DNA of 64,000 bases, taken from NCBI GenBank assembly GCA_963921825.1, contig OY997590.1, forward strand, positions 61,804,012 to 61,868,011, in the 5' to 3' direction. The position numbers were made by a program, and so were the translations under genes. Below are positions 1-12,649 of this stretch, in pieces. The notes beneath the pieces are model-generated. The model made no database searches. It saw only the letters and a program-made list of their open reading frames with translations, and was not told the origin of the DNA. The stretch is from Erodium maritimum. Taxonomy: Eukaryota; Streptophyta; Magnoliopsida; Geraniales; Geraniaceae. How positions within the stretch are numbered: position 1 is the stretch's first letter; the number at the start of each line of letters is the position of its first letter.

Positions 1-143
1 TTGTCAAGGACATATTCTCTGCGTTCAGACTTGAGGACTATCCTCAAAATTCTGTACCAGTCCAAATAGTTTGTCCCATTTAGCTTGATCCTGTCAAGAA
101 TGGTTTTTAATGACAAACTATTAATGTTCGCTGAATTTGCCAT
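1..143 (-). pseudogene. copia gag start of the second internal copy (cut by the window edge)
   Basis: Matches 6756-6898 throughout. It is the beginning of a second gag that continues to the left of the window. Confidence 0.85.
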
Positions 144-1684
144 TTGATCTACAACAGATAAAATTCAATCCGTAAACTGAATAAATTTTATGAAGATCAA
201 GCTTTAACACCAACAATCGATTCTAAACCTTTAGAATCTGAAACCAAGATCCTTGATTCACTCGATTAAGCTGAACTAATGCTCACCACTTAATCGAGCT
301 ATGTAGGTAGGAGTCCATCCAATCACATCCAATGTGACTCTTGGCTAGGGTATGTACTTAAGTACACGGCTTACCCTATTTGTTACCCTAGCTCAACCTC
401 AGGCTGAGAATTGTAGTCGGGTCCACCAATTCTCAACTATGGCTCGTCACTATGTAGGTGCTCCGCTATTGCGCACGACACCTACATATGTTGTCCAAAC
501 CTACTACCCCGCTTTCCCATGGATGCTCCGCTAATGCGCACGACACCCATAGGACGGGGAGGTAGTAAGGTGTTGATAATTGGGAGGTATCGGACATGGC
601 CCGTTTTTACTTGTCCGGTTGTGTTTAAAACTTTGACACATCCTAGATGCGATGAGCACATCAACTACATTCCAAATGCAATGATGCCTAAAATTACATC
701 CAATGTAATTCTTCCTTCGAACCCGTCAACTACACCAATGTAATGACGATTCTAAGAGCTCACACACAAGGATTAAAATTCCAATTTTATTTTTGCATGT
801 GAGGTGATATGCTCGGTAAATAAAGTTAAGCATGCAATTCTAAAACACATAGAATTAATCATGCATAAACTAAACCAAGCATAAAGCGATAAATGTGCAC
901 ATAATAGCCCCCTAAACTAACTCCCACTAGCTTCTTGAGCTCCACAGACTCCAAGCCGATGCCAACACCCGAAAAGCCACCAAATGACCTTTTCGCCTTT
1001 TCTTCGTCTTGAGTAAAATATTACAATTTAATACACGACTCGCAGGTCGGGAATAAATAAATATTACAAACAAGTGGTTCGACGACCACACCTTGAAAGA
1101 ATAATTACACGCTAACTCTAACGGCTCGCGGGCCGTGAAAAGCGATAAATAATTAAATCGAGCTCGGGGCTATTGTGTACACCATGCCAACATCACATCA
1201 CACATCGTGTTATCAAACAATCATGTTATCAAACATCATGTGATTTTCCAGTTTTATTTAATAGCCAAGTTTCGAAAAACTTTGATGCTCGGTTTATCGA
1301 AACCGTTCAAAAATGAAACTTTTGAACATTTGATCTTCGAGTTCGTCATGACGGTTCCAAACTCGTCATAAATAACAAAACGGTTTAGCCTTAGCATATC
1401 AACCATCCAATGGTCATGCTTGGCCTATCTTCGTCCAACGGAGCCCCGTTCGGTCCCGGTTTCGGCTCCCCGAGAGTCCCGCTCCCGAGACCCGAAAAAT
1501 CAAACTTTTTTCAAAATTTCAAGATTTGAAATAATTTTAAAAAATTCATTTTACATGCATTAAATCCATAAACAATAATTTAAAAAACGTTATCAAACAA
1601 TTTAGCAAAACAACATGCCAAAAACAAAACTTTCAAGCAAAACTGAAACTTTGAACACCGTCTTGTGAATCCGAAAGGTAGCAC

Positions 1685-1697
1685 GGATCTGATACCA
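1685..1697 (-). other. copia primer-binding site, second copy
   Basis: Identical to the site at 8440-8452. It shows that the left internal region is a second internal segment primed next to the shared LTR. Confidence 0.85.
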
Positions 1698-1698
1698 C

Positions 1699-3385
1699 TG
1701 TTGGGTCTCGAGGTATGGTTGGAGATGAACCAACTCGCAGCGGAAAATCAATGAAAACCAAGAAACGATTAAACCATGAAACAACTAACAAAGAATGGAT
1801 TCACAAGAGAAAAATTCAGCACTATTTCTTACCAAAACAAGAACACCGGTTAACGAATGATTGGCTTGAGTCTCCAAGACGCCTACGTATCCACATGGGA
1901 ATCAAAGCCACGTAGTTCTTCTCTTTGAGGACTCAAGAACACAAAAATGGAGGTGGGAACTTGCCAAACCCGAAATTGCAAGGGAAGGGGGAGAGAAGCT
2001 GTGTTTCCTATTCTTGTCTTGTGTTTGTTATGTTGAAGAAAGATGACTTAAACATAACAAAACCCATACTTGTCCAACTAAAGGCATGGGACAAGTATGG
2101 TGTCAAGTAAGGTGTAAATAGTACAAAGTATGGCTAGACAAGATTGGGTTAGGTGGTGAATCACCAACACCTTAATCCTTGTCTTCCTTACTTAGTACTA
2201 ATTAATCAAGACTTGATTAATTAGTTCCATGGACCTTGGTTGCATGGGCCTTTCATGGGCCTCTTGAAACATGGCCCGTGGCCATTTCCAACGAGGTCTC
2301 GTGATTCGCTCATCGCCTCCAAGCCTTCCATACCGGAATTGTCCAACATTGTCCGACGCGATCAATCCCAAGACTCCAAGCCTTGTCTTGATCCGTAAAG
2401 TCCTATTCACTTACGGGCACATGACTCAAAACCCAGTTTTGATCATGTCCCGAGACAACTCCCTTTTGGCCATTCTCCATAAATGTGTCAATGAGTTTCA
2501 TCCTCCGGTGTGACCCTTAGGTTTATGCATGTAAATAGATCAACGTAAAATCTCATTTTACTTGATCCTATTTAAGTGGAAACTAACGAGACTTTAGTAT
2601 TGCCTGACACTGCATAACGAATCGACCCCGTCGATTCTAACCTTTCCGTCATCCCTGTCATTATCCTTTTATCTCCGATATCCTGATTGAGATAAGGCAT
2701 AGAGCCGTCATCCTTAGTATTCTCAATCACCGTTCCTTGATATGTGAGATGACTGAAGATATGATACCCTGTATCATGTGCATGGCCATGCTATTCTTTC
2801 AGTCACTCTCGATCAAGCGGCCGAGAACCGATATCTTTCCCATACCTCAGTATGAGGGATAAATACCTTAGCCGCCTTTCGTGTCACTCATGCAACCCGT
2901 CCCCAAGCCAATCATGGCCGTTATGGAAGCCCTGTTACGGAAAACATTAGGCTCAGGTCAAACTCAGTTGTTGACTACATAGCGATCACAAAGACTCCTT
3001 GGTCTAAGGATACATGACAAGCTACGACACTGAATATGTTCATGACTTAATCTATGGCACATATTCAGGGTGGGTCGTCCAATATCATGTCCCACATGAT
3101 GTCTATGATCAGACTCCGGAATCTCATTCCAATGACTAACATAACGTAAGCCATAAAGAGCCATCTTTCATACTAGTCGCTTCTAGTGAAGCTTTGTTGA
3201 CTAGGGACCCATCTAGTGTGATCTATCTTGATCTACGGTTCTATTCGCATGGTGGGCATAGATCAGAGCACACATCGATATATTACTCCAACACATAAGT
3301 AATATAAAGCCGCTTTAATTTTATTGCTAACGATAATATATACATTTGGACATTTAGGATTGAACTACGGGCACTAAGACTAACA
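1699..3385 (-). repeat. copia shared middle LTR (1687 bp)
   Basis: This serves as 3' LTR of the complete copy on its right and 5' LTR of the partial copy on its left. A polypurine tract lies on one side and a primer-binding site on the other. It matches the LTR at 8454-10140 with no difference that I could find, except for nine substitutions packed into its last ~245 bp (about 3142-3385). Confidence 0.9.
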
Positions 3386-3400
3386 ATCTCCCACTTGCCC
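3386..3400 (-). other. copia polypurine tract
   Basis: The minus strand reads GGGCAAGTGGGAGAT directly before the LTR. AAGTGGGAGAT is typical of plant Ty1/copia plus-strand priming tracts. Confidence 0.85.
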
Positions 3401-3536
3401 TAGTTCCAATCTAAACTCCAATATGTCCCCATCGACTTTACATGTCTAACATGTTCAGGCAGTGACACTGCCTTAGTCAAAGGGTTGGCTATGTTATCAT
3501 TTGTTGCAATATATGTTATCTTCACTTCACCGCAAT

Positions 3537-6500
3537 TCAGTATTTCTCTGATGAGGTGGATACGCCGCAGTACATGTTTGGATTTGTTATGCGATCTGTG
3601 CTTTTAGCTTGCGCAATGGCCCTTGTGTTGTCGCAAAATGGATTCACCAGGCTGGATGGGTTTTTAATTACACCTAGCCTTTTCATGAATTTCCAAATCC
3701 ACATAGCCTCCTTAGCTGCCTCTGCAGCATCCATGTACTTGGCCTCTGTCGTAGATTCGGCAACGGTATCTTGCTTTACGCTCTCCCAGCTAAAGCTCTA
3801 CCATTCAGCGTAAACACATATCCTGACTGACTTCTAAAGTCATCTGGATTTGTCTTGGAAAATTAGCGTCTACTCATCCTTCGACGACTAGTTCAGCATC
3901 ATCTTTCCCCCGGGTTAAAATGATGTCTACTGGTACAACATAAGGCTTACGAGACGTCCGGTCTCGTACATGTCATGGCATATATGATCGATCCTTCCCC
4001 CAGGCGCATAGGATTCTCATCATCATTTTCAGCTCATCAGTTGTCTTAGGACACCGAGTCTTGCTCAGATAAATGCCATGAATAGTGGGTAAGAGTACTT
4101 TCTTTGAATTGAGCATTAAGAACCTACTCAATGCCTTGTTCACATAGGTTCCCTGACTTAAATCCAAGACCCTCTTGGTGCGATCTCTACATATCTTAAT
4201 CCCTAAGATATAAGAAGCATCGCCTAAGTCATTTATTGAAAAACACTTCCTCAACCAAGCTTAAGTCTCGTGCAAGGTTGGGATGTCATTTTCAATGAGA
4301 ACCAGAAAGGTAATCTTGCTCCCACTAGCCTTCTTATAAACGCAAGATTCATCCTCGTTCTTCATTAAGCCAAATCCAATTACAGCTTCATCAAAACGAA
4401 GGATCCAATTCCGAGAAGTTCGTTTCAATCCATAAATGGATTTCAACAACTTATAAATCTTTCCCTTATTCTTCGGATCATCAAAACCTTTGGGCCGAGA
4501 CATACAAACGTACTCAGTCAAATTTCCATTTAGGAAAGCGGTTTTGACATCCACTTGCCATATCTCGTACTTATGTCAAGAAGAATTTGGATCGATTTGG
4601 ACCATAGCCACTAGGGAGAAGGTTTCCTCATAGTCAATCCATTGGATCTGCCTATAACCTTTCGCCATCAGTTGAGCTTTGTAGGTCAGAGGGTTGTCAT
4701 CCATGTCCATCTTCACCTTGAAGATCCATTTGCATCCGATGGTCCTCACACCATTGATGGGATCAACCGGTTCCCAGACTCGGTTGTCCGACATGGATTG
4801 TATTTCCTCCCTCATGTCTCCCAGCCATAACTTGGAGTCGGGCATTCACGACTTCTTGAAAGGTGGCTGGATCATCGTGATCCACCATGACTTCATTGTC
4901 ACCTCCGGATACCATATCTTGGAGGTGGAAGATTGATCCTTTCAAATCGCCTTGGACCTTCCGGAATTGTAACAGGAATTGGTTCTCACTCTATGACAAT
5001 CTCTGGCTCCTTTCTACTGGGTTGTCAATTGGTTTAGACAGATCTGTATCATCCTGAATTTCTTCAAGATGCACAGTCCTTCTAATGACGTCTTTGGAAA
5101 CAAAACTTCTTTTCCATAAAGACCCCACCCCAATCGACGAACACCATGTTCTCACTGGGATTGTAGAAATAGTATCCCCTTGTTGCTTTGGGACACCACA
5201 CGAAGGGGCATATCTCAGATCTTGGTTCGAGATTAGTCGACACCAAATGTTTCACATAAGCCTCGCAACCACAAATCTTTAGGAAGGACAAAGCGGGCAT
5301 CATCCCGTACCATTTTAAAATGGTGTCCCTTCCACACCCTTCGTCGAAGCCCGATTCACTATGAATGCAGTCGTCTCTAGAGCATAACCCCAGAAAGAGA
5401 TTGGGAGATCAGTCCAACTAATCATGGAACGGACCATTGTCTAACAATGTCTGATTTCTCCGTTTGGCTACACATTTCGACTACAGTGTCCCAGGAGGAG
5501 TCCATTCCAAAAGGATCCCATTCTCTTTTAGATGATCTAATAGCTCTGTGTTCAAGTATTTTCCACCTCGATCCAATCGAAGTGCATTAATACCTTTGTC
5601 GAGCTGGTTTTCTACTTTAGTCTTAAACTCTTTGAATTTATCAAAAACTTCAGACTTATGTCTCAGCAAATAGACATAACCATATTTACTGTAATCATAA
5701 GTAAATGTGATAAAGTAGCTAAAACCCCTCCTGGCAAGTGAAGTTATTGGTCTACACACATTCGAGTGTATCAGCCCCAATAATTCACCCGCCCTTTCAT
5801 CGCGATCGATAAAGGGCACTTTAGTCATTTTGCCCATCAAACAAACCTTGCACCTATCGATCAAATGGAATTCGAATGAACCTGAAAGCCCGCACTTCTG
5901 AAGTGCCGATAGGCGCTTCTTGTTTATGCGACCCAAATGACGGTGCCATAACAGAGTTAGGTTTAAATCGTTGGATTTAGACCTCTTGGTATTAACGTAA
6001 TATATAGAACTTGAGGCATTGTTACCCATGTCTAATATGCACAATCCTTCAACCAAGTCAGTACTCGTATAAAACATATCATTGCATAGAACATTGAAAA
6101 CTCCATTTCCAATATTAACATTATATCCTTCATTGTCAAACACGGATACAGATGTAATATTCCTACTAAAAGTAGGTATGCAATATACATTATACAATAC
6201 TAAGACAAGGCCATTTGGCAAAGCAAGACTCATGGATCCTACAGCAGTTGCCACAACTCTGAGGTCCACTTCGTGCTTTCCAAACCTCTCCTACTTTCAC
6301 CCACCATATATTAGTGCATGTGTGAGATTCAGTCCTGGTATCTAATACCCATGAATCTTTGGAAGTAGAGAGATGTAGCTCTATAGAGTTAATACCGGAT
6401 GAAGGCACGGTCCCACCGCCCTTCCTTAGATCATCCAGGTTTCCTGATGAAGGCGCAGCCCTACTGCCTTTCTTCAGATCATCCAGGCTATTAGATGAAG

Positions 6501-6898
6501 GCGCAGTCCCACTGCCCTTCTTCAGATCAGCAGTGAACTTCCTGTAATCCCGGTTCCACTGACCAGGCTGTTGGCAGTAGAAGCAGACATTCTCAGGTGT
6601 CTCATCTTTCCTGCCAAGTGCGCATGGACCCCGCCCTTGCCACTTCTAATTCCCTTGTTGACCATCAGAATATCCTTGGATCCCAGATCCCTGATATATT
6701 CTTCTCAGCAGTTATTGACACTTCATGTAACTCTAATATGGTCTTAGAGACAGACTTGTCAAGGACATATTCTCTGCGTTCAGACTTGAGGACTATCCTC
6801 AAAATTCTGTACCAGTCCAAATAGTTTGTCCCATTTAGCTTGATCCTGTCAAGAATGGTTTTTAATGACAAACTATTAATGTTCGCTGAATTTGCCAT
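3537..6898 (-). pseudogene. copia gag-pol remnant (gag, protease, integrase, RT, RNase H)
   Basis: In minus-strand order: a gag N-terminus (6898-6665, with LNGTNYLDWYR typical of copia gag); a cysteine-knuckle region near 6600-6560; a linker of three imperfect ~60 bp repeats (about 6400-6530); and a protease-like WVLDT segment near 6350. Next come the GAG-pre-integrase zinc region (WHRHLG, about 5990-5820) and the integrase core (about 5800-5480), then more integrase near 5300-5080. Reverse transcriptase lies at about 4845-3973 (MDVKTAFLNG and the YGLK motif), and RNase H at about 3730-3537. The whole is interrupted several times and reads as a fossil. The host role is none beyond past transposition. 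Confidence 0.9.
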
Positions 6899-8439
6899 TT
6901 GATCTACAACAGATAAAATTCAATCCGTAAACTGAATAAATTTTATGAAGATCAAGCTTTAACACCAACAATCGATTCTAAACCTTTAGAATCTGAAACC
7001 AAGATCCTTGATTCACTCGATTAAGCTGAACTAATGCTCACCACTTAATCGAGCTATGTAGGTAGGAGTCCATCCAATCACATCCAATGTGACTCTTGGC
7101 TAGGGTATGTACTTAAGTACACGGCTTACCCTATTTGTTACCCTAGCTCAACCTCAGGCTGAGAATTGTAGTCGGGTCCACCAATTCTCAACTATGGCTC
7201 GTCACTATGTAGGTGCTCCGCTATTGCGCACGACACCTACATATGTTGTCCAAACCTACTACCCCGCTTTCCCATGGATGCTCCGCTAATGCGCACGACA
7301 CCCATAGGACGGGGAGGTAGTAAGGTGTTGATAATTGGGAGGTATCGGACATGGCCCGTTTTTACTTGTCCGGTTGTGTTTAAAACTTTGACACATCCTA
7401 GATGCGATGAGCACATCAACTACATTCCAAATGCAATGATGCCTAAAATTACATCCAATGTAATTCTTCCTTCGAACCCGTCAACTACACCAATGTAATG
7501 ACGATTCTAAGAGCTCACACACAAGGATTAAAATTCCAATTTTATTTTTGCATGTGAGGTGATATGCTCGGTAAATAAAGTTAAGCATGCAATTCTAAAA
7601 CACATAGAATTAATCATGCATAAACTAAACCAAGCATAAAGCGATAAATGTGCACATAATAGCCCCCTAAACTAACTCCCACTAGCTTCTTGAGCTCCAC
7701 AGACTCCAAGCCGATGCCAACACCCGAAAAGCCACCAAATGACCTTTTCGCCTTTTCTTCGTCTTGAGTAAAATATTACAATTTAATACACGACTCGCAG
7801 GTCGGGAATAAATAAATATTACAAACAAGTGGTTCGACGACCACACCTTGAAAGAATAATTACACGCTAACTCTAACGGCTCGCGGGCCGTGAAAAGCGA
7901 TAAATAATTAAATCGAGCTCGGGGCTATTGTGTACACCATGCCAACATCACATCACACATCGTGTTATCAAACAATCATGTTATCAAACATCATGTGATT
8001 TTCCAGTTTTATTTAATAGCCAAGTTTCGAAAAACTTTGATGCTCGGTTTATCGAAACCGTTCAAAAATGAAACTTTTGAACATTTGATCTTCGAGTTCG
8101 TCATGACGGTTCCAAACTCGTCATAAATAACAAAACGGTTTAGCCTTAGCATATCAACCATCCAATGGTCATGCTTGGCCTATCTTCGTCCAACGGAGCC
8201 CCGTTCGGTCCCGGTTTCGGCTCCCCGAGAGTCCCGCTCCCGAGACCCGAAAAATCAAACTTTTTTCAAAATTTCAAGATTTGAAATAATTTTAAAAAAT
8301 TCATTTTACATGCATTAAATCCATAAACAATAATTTAAAAAACGTTATCAAACAATTTAGCAAAACAACATGCCAAAAACAAAACTTTCAAGCAAAACTG
8401 AAACTTTGAACACCGTCTTGTGAATCCGAAAGGTAGCAC
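6899..8439 (-). other. copia untranslated leader
   Basis: Non-coding stretch between the primer-binding site and the gag start. The same leader recurs at 144-1684 in the partial left copy. No long reading frame or conserved domain is seen. Confidence 0.6.
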
Positions 8440-8452
8440 GGATCTGATACCA
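8440..8452 (-). other. copia primer-binding site (initiator tRNA-Met type)
   Basis: The minus strand reads TGGTATCAGATCC one base inside the LTR, complementary to the 3' end of plant initiator tRNA-Met. The same site recurs at 1685-1697 beside the other LTR. Confidence 0.85.
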
Positions 8453-8453
8453 C

Positions 8454-10140
8454 TGTTGGGTCTCGAGGTATGGTTGGAGATGAACCAACTCGCAGCGGAA
8501 AATCAATGAAAACCAAGAAACGATTAAACCATGAAACAACTAACAAAGAATGGATTCACAAGAGAAAAATTCAGCACTATTTCTTACCAAAACAAGAACA
8601 CCGGTTAACGAATGATTGGCTTGAGTCTCCAAGACGCCTACGTATCCACATGGGAATCAAAGCCACGTAGTTCTTCTCTTTGAGGACTCAAGAACACAAA
8701 AATGGAGGTGGGAACTTGCCAAACCCGAAATTGCAAGGGAAGGGGGAGAGAAGCTGTGTTTCCTATTCTTGTCTTGTGTTTGTTATGTTGAAGAAAGATG
8801 ACTTAAACATAACAAAACCCATACTTGTCCAACTAAAGGCATGGGACAAGTATGGTGTCAAGTAAGGTGTAAATAGTACAAAGTATGGCTAGACAAGATT
8901 GGGTTAGGTGGTGAATCACCAACACCTTAATCCTTGTCTTCCTTACTTAGTACTAATTAATCAAGACTTGATTAATTAGTTCCATGGACCTTGGTTGCAT
9001 GGGCCTTTCATGGGCCTCTTGAAACATGGCCCGTGGCCATTTCCAACGAGGTCTCGTGATTCGCTCATCGCCTCCAAGCCTTCCATACCGGAATTGTCCA
9101 ACATTGTCCGACGCGATCAATCCCAAGACTCCAAGCCTTGTCTTGATCCGTAAAGTCCTATTCACTTACGGGCACATGACTCAAAACCCAGTTTTGATCA
9201 TGTCCCGAGACAACTCCCTTTTGGCCATTCTCCATAAATGTGTCAATGAGTTTCATCCTCCGGTGTGACCCTTAGGTTTATGCATGTAAATAGATCAACG
9301 TAAAATCTCATTTTACTTGATCCTATTTAAGTGGAAACTAACGAGACTTTAGTATTGCCTGACACTGCATAACGAATCGACCCCGTCGATTCTAACCTTT
9401 CCGTCATCCCTGTCATTATCCTTTTATCTCCGATATCCTGATTGAGATAAGGCATAGAGCCGTCATCCTTAGTATTCTCAATCACCGTTCCTTGATATGT
9501 GAGATGACTGAAGATATGATACCCTGTATCATGTGCATGGCCATGCTATTCTTTCAGTCACTCTCGATCAAGCGGCCGAGAACCGATATCTTTCCCATAC
9601 CTCAGTATGAGGGATAAATACCTTAGCCGCCTTTCGTGTCACTCATGCAACCCGTCCCCAAGCCAATCATGGCCGTTATGGAAGCCCTGTTACGGAAAAC
9701 ATTAGGCTCAGGTCAAACTCAGTTGTTGACTACATAGCGATCACAAAGACTCCTTGGTCTAAGGATACATGACAAGCTACGACACTGAATATGTTCATGA
9801 CTTAATCTATGGCACATATTCAGGGTGGGTCGTCCAATATCATGTCCCACATGATGTCTATGATCAGACTCCGGAATCTCATTCCAATGACTAACAGAAC
9901 GTAAGCCATAAAGAGCCATCTTTCATACTAGTCGCTTCTAGTGAAGCTTTGTTGACTAGGAACCCATCTAGTGTGATCTATCTCGATCTATGGTTCTATT
10001 CGCATGGTGGGCATAGATCAGAGCACACGTTGATATATTAATCCAACACATAAGTAATATAAAGCCGCTTTAATTTTATTGCTAACGATGATATATACAT
10101 TTAGACATTTAGGATTGAACTACGGGCACTAAGACTAACA
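8454..10140 (-). repeat. copia 5' LTR (1687 bp)
   Basis: On the minus strand it starts TGTTAGTC and ends CCCAACA, the usual TG...CA ends. It is the same length as the LTR at 1699-3385. It is followed on the minus strand by one base and then the primer-binding site. Its outer edge abuts LINE-like sequence at 10141. Confidence 0.92.
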
Positions 10141-12541
10141 GAGCTCTCCCCAAAAACCTATGTCGCCGTGCCTATAGCCAGCAAGAGGCCGGTAATGCAT
10201 GTCGTTTTTCCTACCGGTGGTTCTCTTTTCCCCCTCCCGTGCCCCTACCAACCCGCCGTTGCTGCGAAATTTGGGAAGGTGGAGCATCGCCGATGGAAGC
10301 CAAAGCCGACCCTCCAAGCTACAATCTCTCCGCCTCTGGGACAGATCTCAGAGGAGGTCTCCTCCGCCGTGGGGTCAGCATCTCATATCCGGACGGCTAA
10401 ACCGAAACGGGGGAGGACTCAACGTCGACCAACGATGCCTTCTTCTCCAAGTAAGGGCCTTCTTGTCCTACTGCCTCTAAACCCTAGCATGCCGCCTTGC
10501 TCGGCAAGCCGTGATCTTGCTTTGGTTCCCTTGATCCCAAGAGGGGTGCCTTGCCCTGCAAGTCATGCTACCGCTCCGACTATCACGAACCCTAACAAGC
10601 CGGCTTGCCATGTAAGCCGTGATCCCACTCTGGTTCCCTTGAACCCTAGAGTGTTGGCGTGCCTTGCGAGTACCATTACGCTGGACTCCTCAATCCCTAG
10701 CATCCCGCTCCTCCTTGTGTGCCATGACCTTGCTCGGGCACCGCTGCCTGGCAGCGGGGCTCCTAGGGTTTCAGCGTCGACTGATGTTACCTCAACTCTT
10801 CTTAGGGTTGAAGGTCCTCTTGGTCGTGCACACGTTCCTAAGATAACTTGGGACTAGGTTCGCATCCCCACGGATGAGGCTCCAGGTGCTAACCCTAGTG
10901 CGCTTCCCCCGCTGCAGAGGGATCTGGTGAAAGGGAAGGCCCCTATGGAGGAGCTACCAAGGATGACATTATTGGCCTTAGGATTAGGGCGCTTCCTCCC
11001 TAATCAAATCTCGACACCAACTATCCCTGCGGCCCTAACTACCCCACCGGGTATGATGCGGGGTAGGTCTCGACACCTGGCTACGACTGAGTTTCCCTCA
11101 TCCTCGACTAACAGGATGACAGACCTTCAATCATCCTTGGAAGGTCTGCAGGATGAGTTAACATCTTGTTCCTTGGAGGAAGAGGAAGCAATCGAGGTCA
11201 TGGTCCCAACGTCTCGGGCGACGGCATCGGCGACCCTTGCTCGCCAACAATGGGGTCTGCTGGGACGTCTTTGGGCCCATAAGCCTCCATGGAAGCCTCC
11301 ATGGAAAGACATGCTCCTGCAGATCATCACAAATGCATGGGGAAAGTCTGCAGAAGGCTTGATGGTTAAAGATCTAGGGCCGGGCTTGTTCGGCTTCTAT
11401 TTCCAGTCCTTTGAGTCTTGGTCATGGGTTCGAAGCAATGAACCCTGGTGCTTTGATGGAAAGGTCTTATTGTTAGGAGATTTAGACCCGTGTGCTCGAG
11501 AGCTGCCTCTTTTGGACCGGGTGCAGCTTTAGGTACATGCTAGAGGCTGCCACCTCTGGTTCAGAAAAGGGAGATAGGTATCTCCATTGGCAACACATTG
11601 GGAATGTGCGTGAATCTCCCATGTGACCAATGGGGGATGTGCCGGGGAGGAACTGTCAAAATCCGCTTCTAGCACCTCCTTGGAAAGCCACTATGGAAAG
11701 GACTAGTGCTTAGGATCCTAGAGTTTCCGAACCCAATCCATGTGGAACTCACGTATACGAAGCTTCAAACCTTATATTATAATTGTGGTCGTCTCAGCGA
11801 TATTTTGAAGGATTGTACGTTGGCGGTTAGGCCCCTCGAGGTTCGAGGAATTCATGCTGGAGTACCACCGAGAGAAGACAGTCAAGGCGTATGCCACAGA
11901 TTGGGGAGAACTGGTCTGTCTGCCTTGCCCGTCAGGTTTTGGCCCTCAGGGTCCTTTGGACCTGGATAAGGGACCTCGGCCCCTTATGCCCCCTCGTTCA
12001 AGACATCAGGGCTCGGCCAGTGGGGCGCTGCTTCGACCTTCTGCCCCTCCGGCATTGGAGGATCCATTACTACGCCTGGACCATCTGGTTGGGAGGGCTC
12101 GGGCGGGTTTGGGAGCTCAGGAGGATGGTGTCCCTGGAGAAGCTGGTGTTGGGGACAACCAGAACACACTGAAACGGTCAGCAGCTAGGGTCCTTAGGGA
12201 GGAATAGTTCAGGGCGGGAAAACAACCCCACCAAGAGGAATGAGTGGTACGCCGTGCATCAGGGACTGGACCTGGGAGAGGTCCCTGTACGATATGCTGC
12301 CTCCCCCTTCACTATTACCGTTGAGGTCCCTCAGGATCTCCGGTCTCCAATTCCTCCTCTCCGTCTTCTGTCATGGCCTATGATTCATCAAAATACCGCT
12401 TACGTCAGTTCTAATATAAAAACGTCTAGAGAACCGTTTTTCAACTATTTTGACCTTTCTCTCGTGGTCGGGGAAAATATTCCTCGGTGCGCACCTATGT
12501 AATCTCTTGAAATCAATAATATTGCACCCTTCGTTAAAAAA
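10141..12541 (+). mobile_element. LINE-type unit carrying ORF1 only
   Basis: Starts directly at the copia LTR edge, so its true 5' end may be missing. It holds an interrupted ORF1 with a DUF4283-type core and ends in a LINE-like 3' terminus, AATAATATTGCACCC followed by TTCGTTAAAAAAAA, at about 12508-12541. No reverse transcriptase or endonuclease sequence lies between the ORF1 and the tail. It is tail-to-tail with the minus-strand unit beginning near 12650. A target-site duplication was not found. Confidence 0.65.
10168..12207 (+). pseudogene. LINE ORF1-like protein (DUF4283 with degenerate zinc knuckle)
   Basis: One frame runs from 10168 to 11532 with a single in-frame stop at 10855-10857. 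The first part is Pro/Ser-rich with repeated short blocks containing LVPLNPR. The core at about 11365-11520 has GLFGFYF, WVRSNEPWCF and LLLGDLD, the DUF4283 pattern of plant L1 ORF1. Beyond 11532 the frame shifts, and a degenerate knuckle (YYNCGRLSDILKDC) follows near 11785-11820. The minus-strand relative at 13281-14045 has the same core and an intact CCHC, which supports the assignment. ORF1 proteins of this type bind the element's RNA. This copy is not functional. Confidence 0.7.
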
Positions 12542-12649
12542 AACAAGTTTAATCTTGTGTCGCTGAATTCAACCAAATAAATGTATCTCAATTTAATTAA
12601 TTAAAAATTATCAAAACATCCAAACTGATTGATTTTAAAAAAAAATAAG

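Larger units (their letters stand above)
1..10140 (-). mobile_element. Ty1/copia LTR retrotransposon, tandem (shared-LTR) arrangement, broken
   Basis: Read on the minus strand, the order is LTR (8454-10140), primer-binding site, leader, gag-pol, polypurine tract, LTR (1699-3385), primer-binding site, leader, and the start of a second gag that leaves the window at position 1. Bases 1-3385 repeat at 6756-10140 with an offset of 6755. The order protease, integrase, reverse transcriptase, RNase H is that of Ty1/copia. The coding region is broken in several places and looks inactive. The right flank is GAGCT. The left outer flank is outside the window, so the target-site duplication cannot be tested. 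The two LTRs differ mainly near one end, which suggests an insertion of roughly one to two million years under common plant rates, followed by a much more recent tandem exchange. The lineage within copia was not assigned. Confidence 0.93.

Noticed and set aside
2198-2513. Overlapping 70-80 codon frames in the copia LTR on both strands, repeated at 8953-9268
   Set aside because: They lie within the LTR, overlap each other antisense, and match no family.
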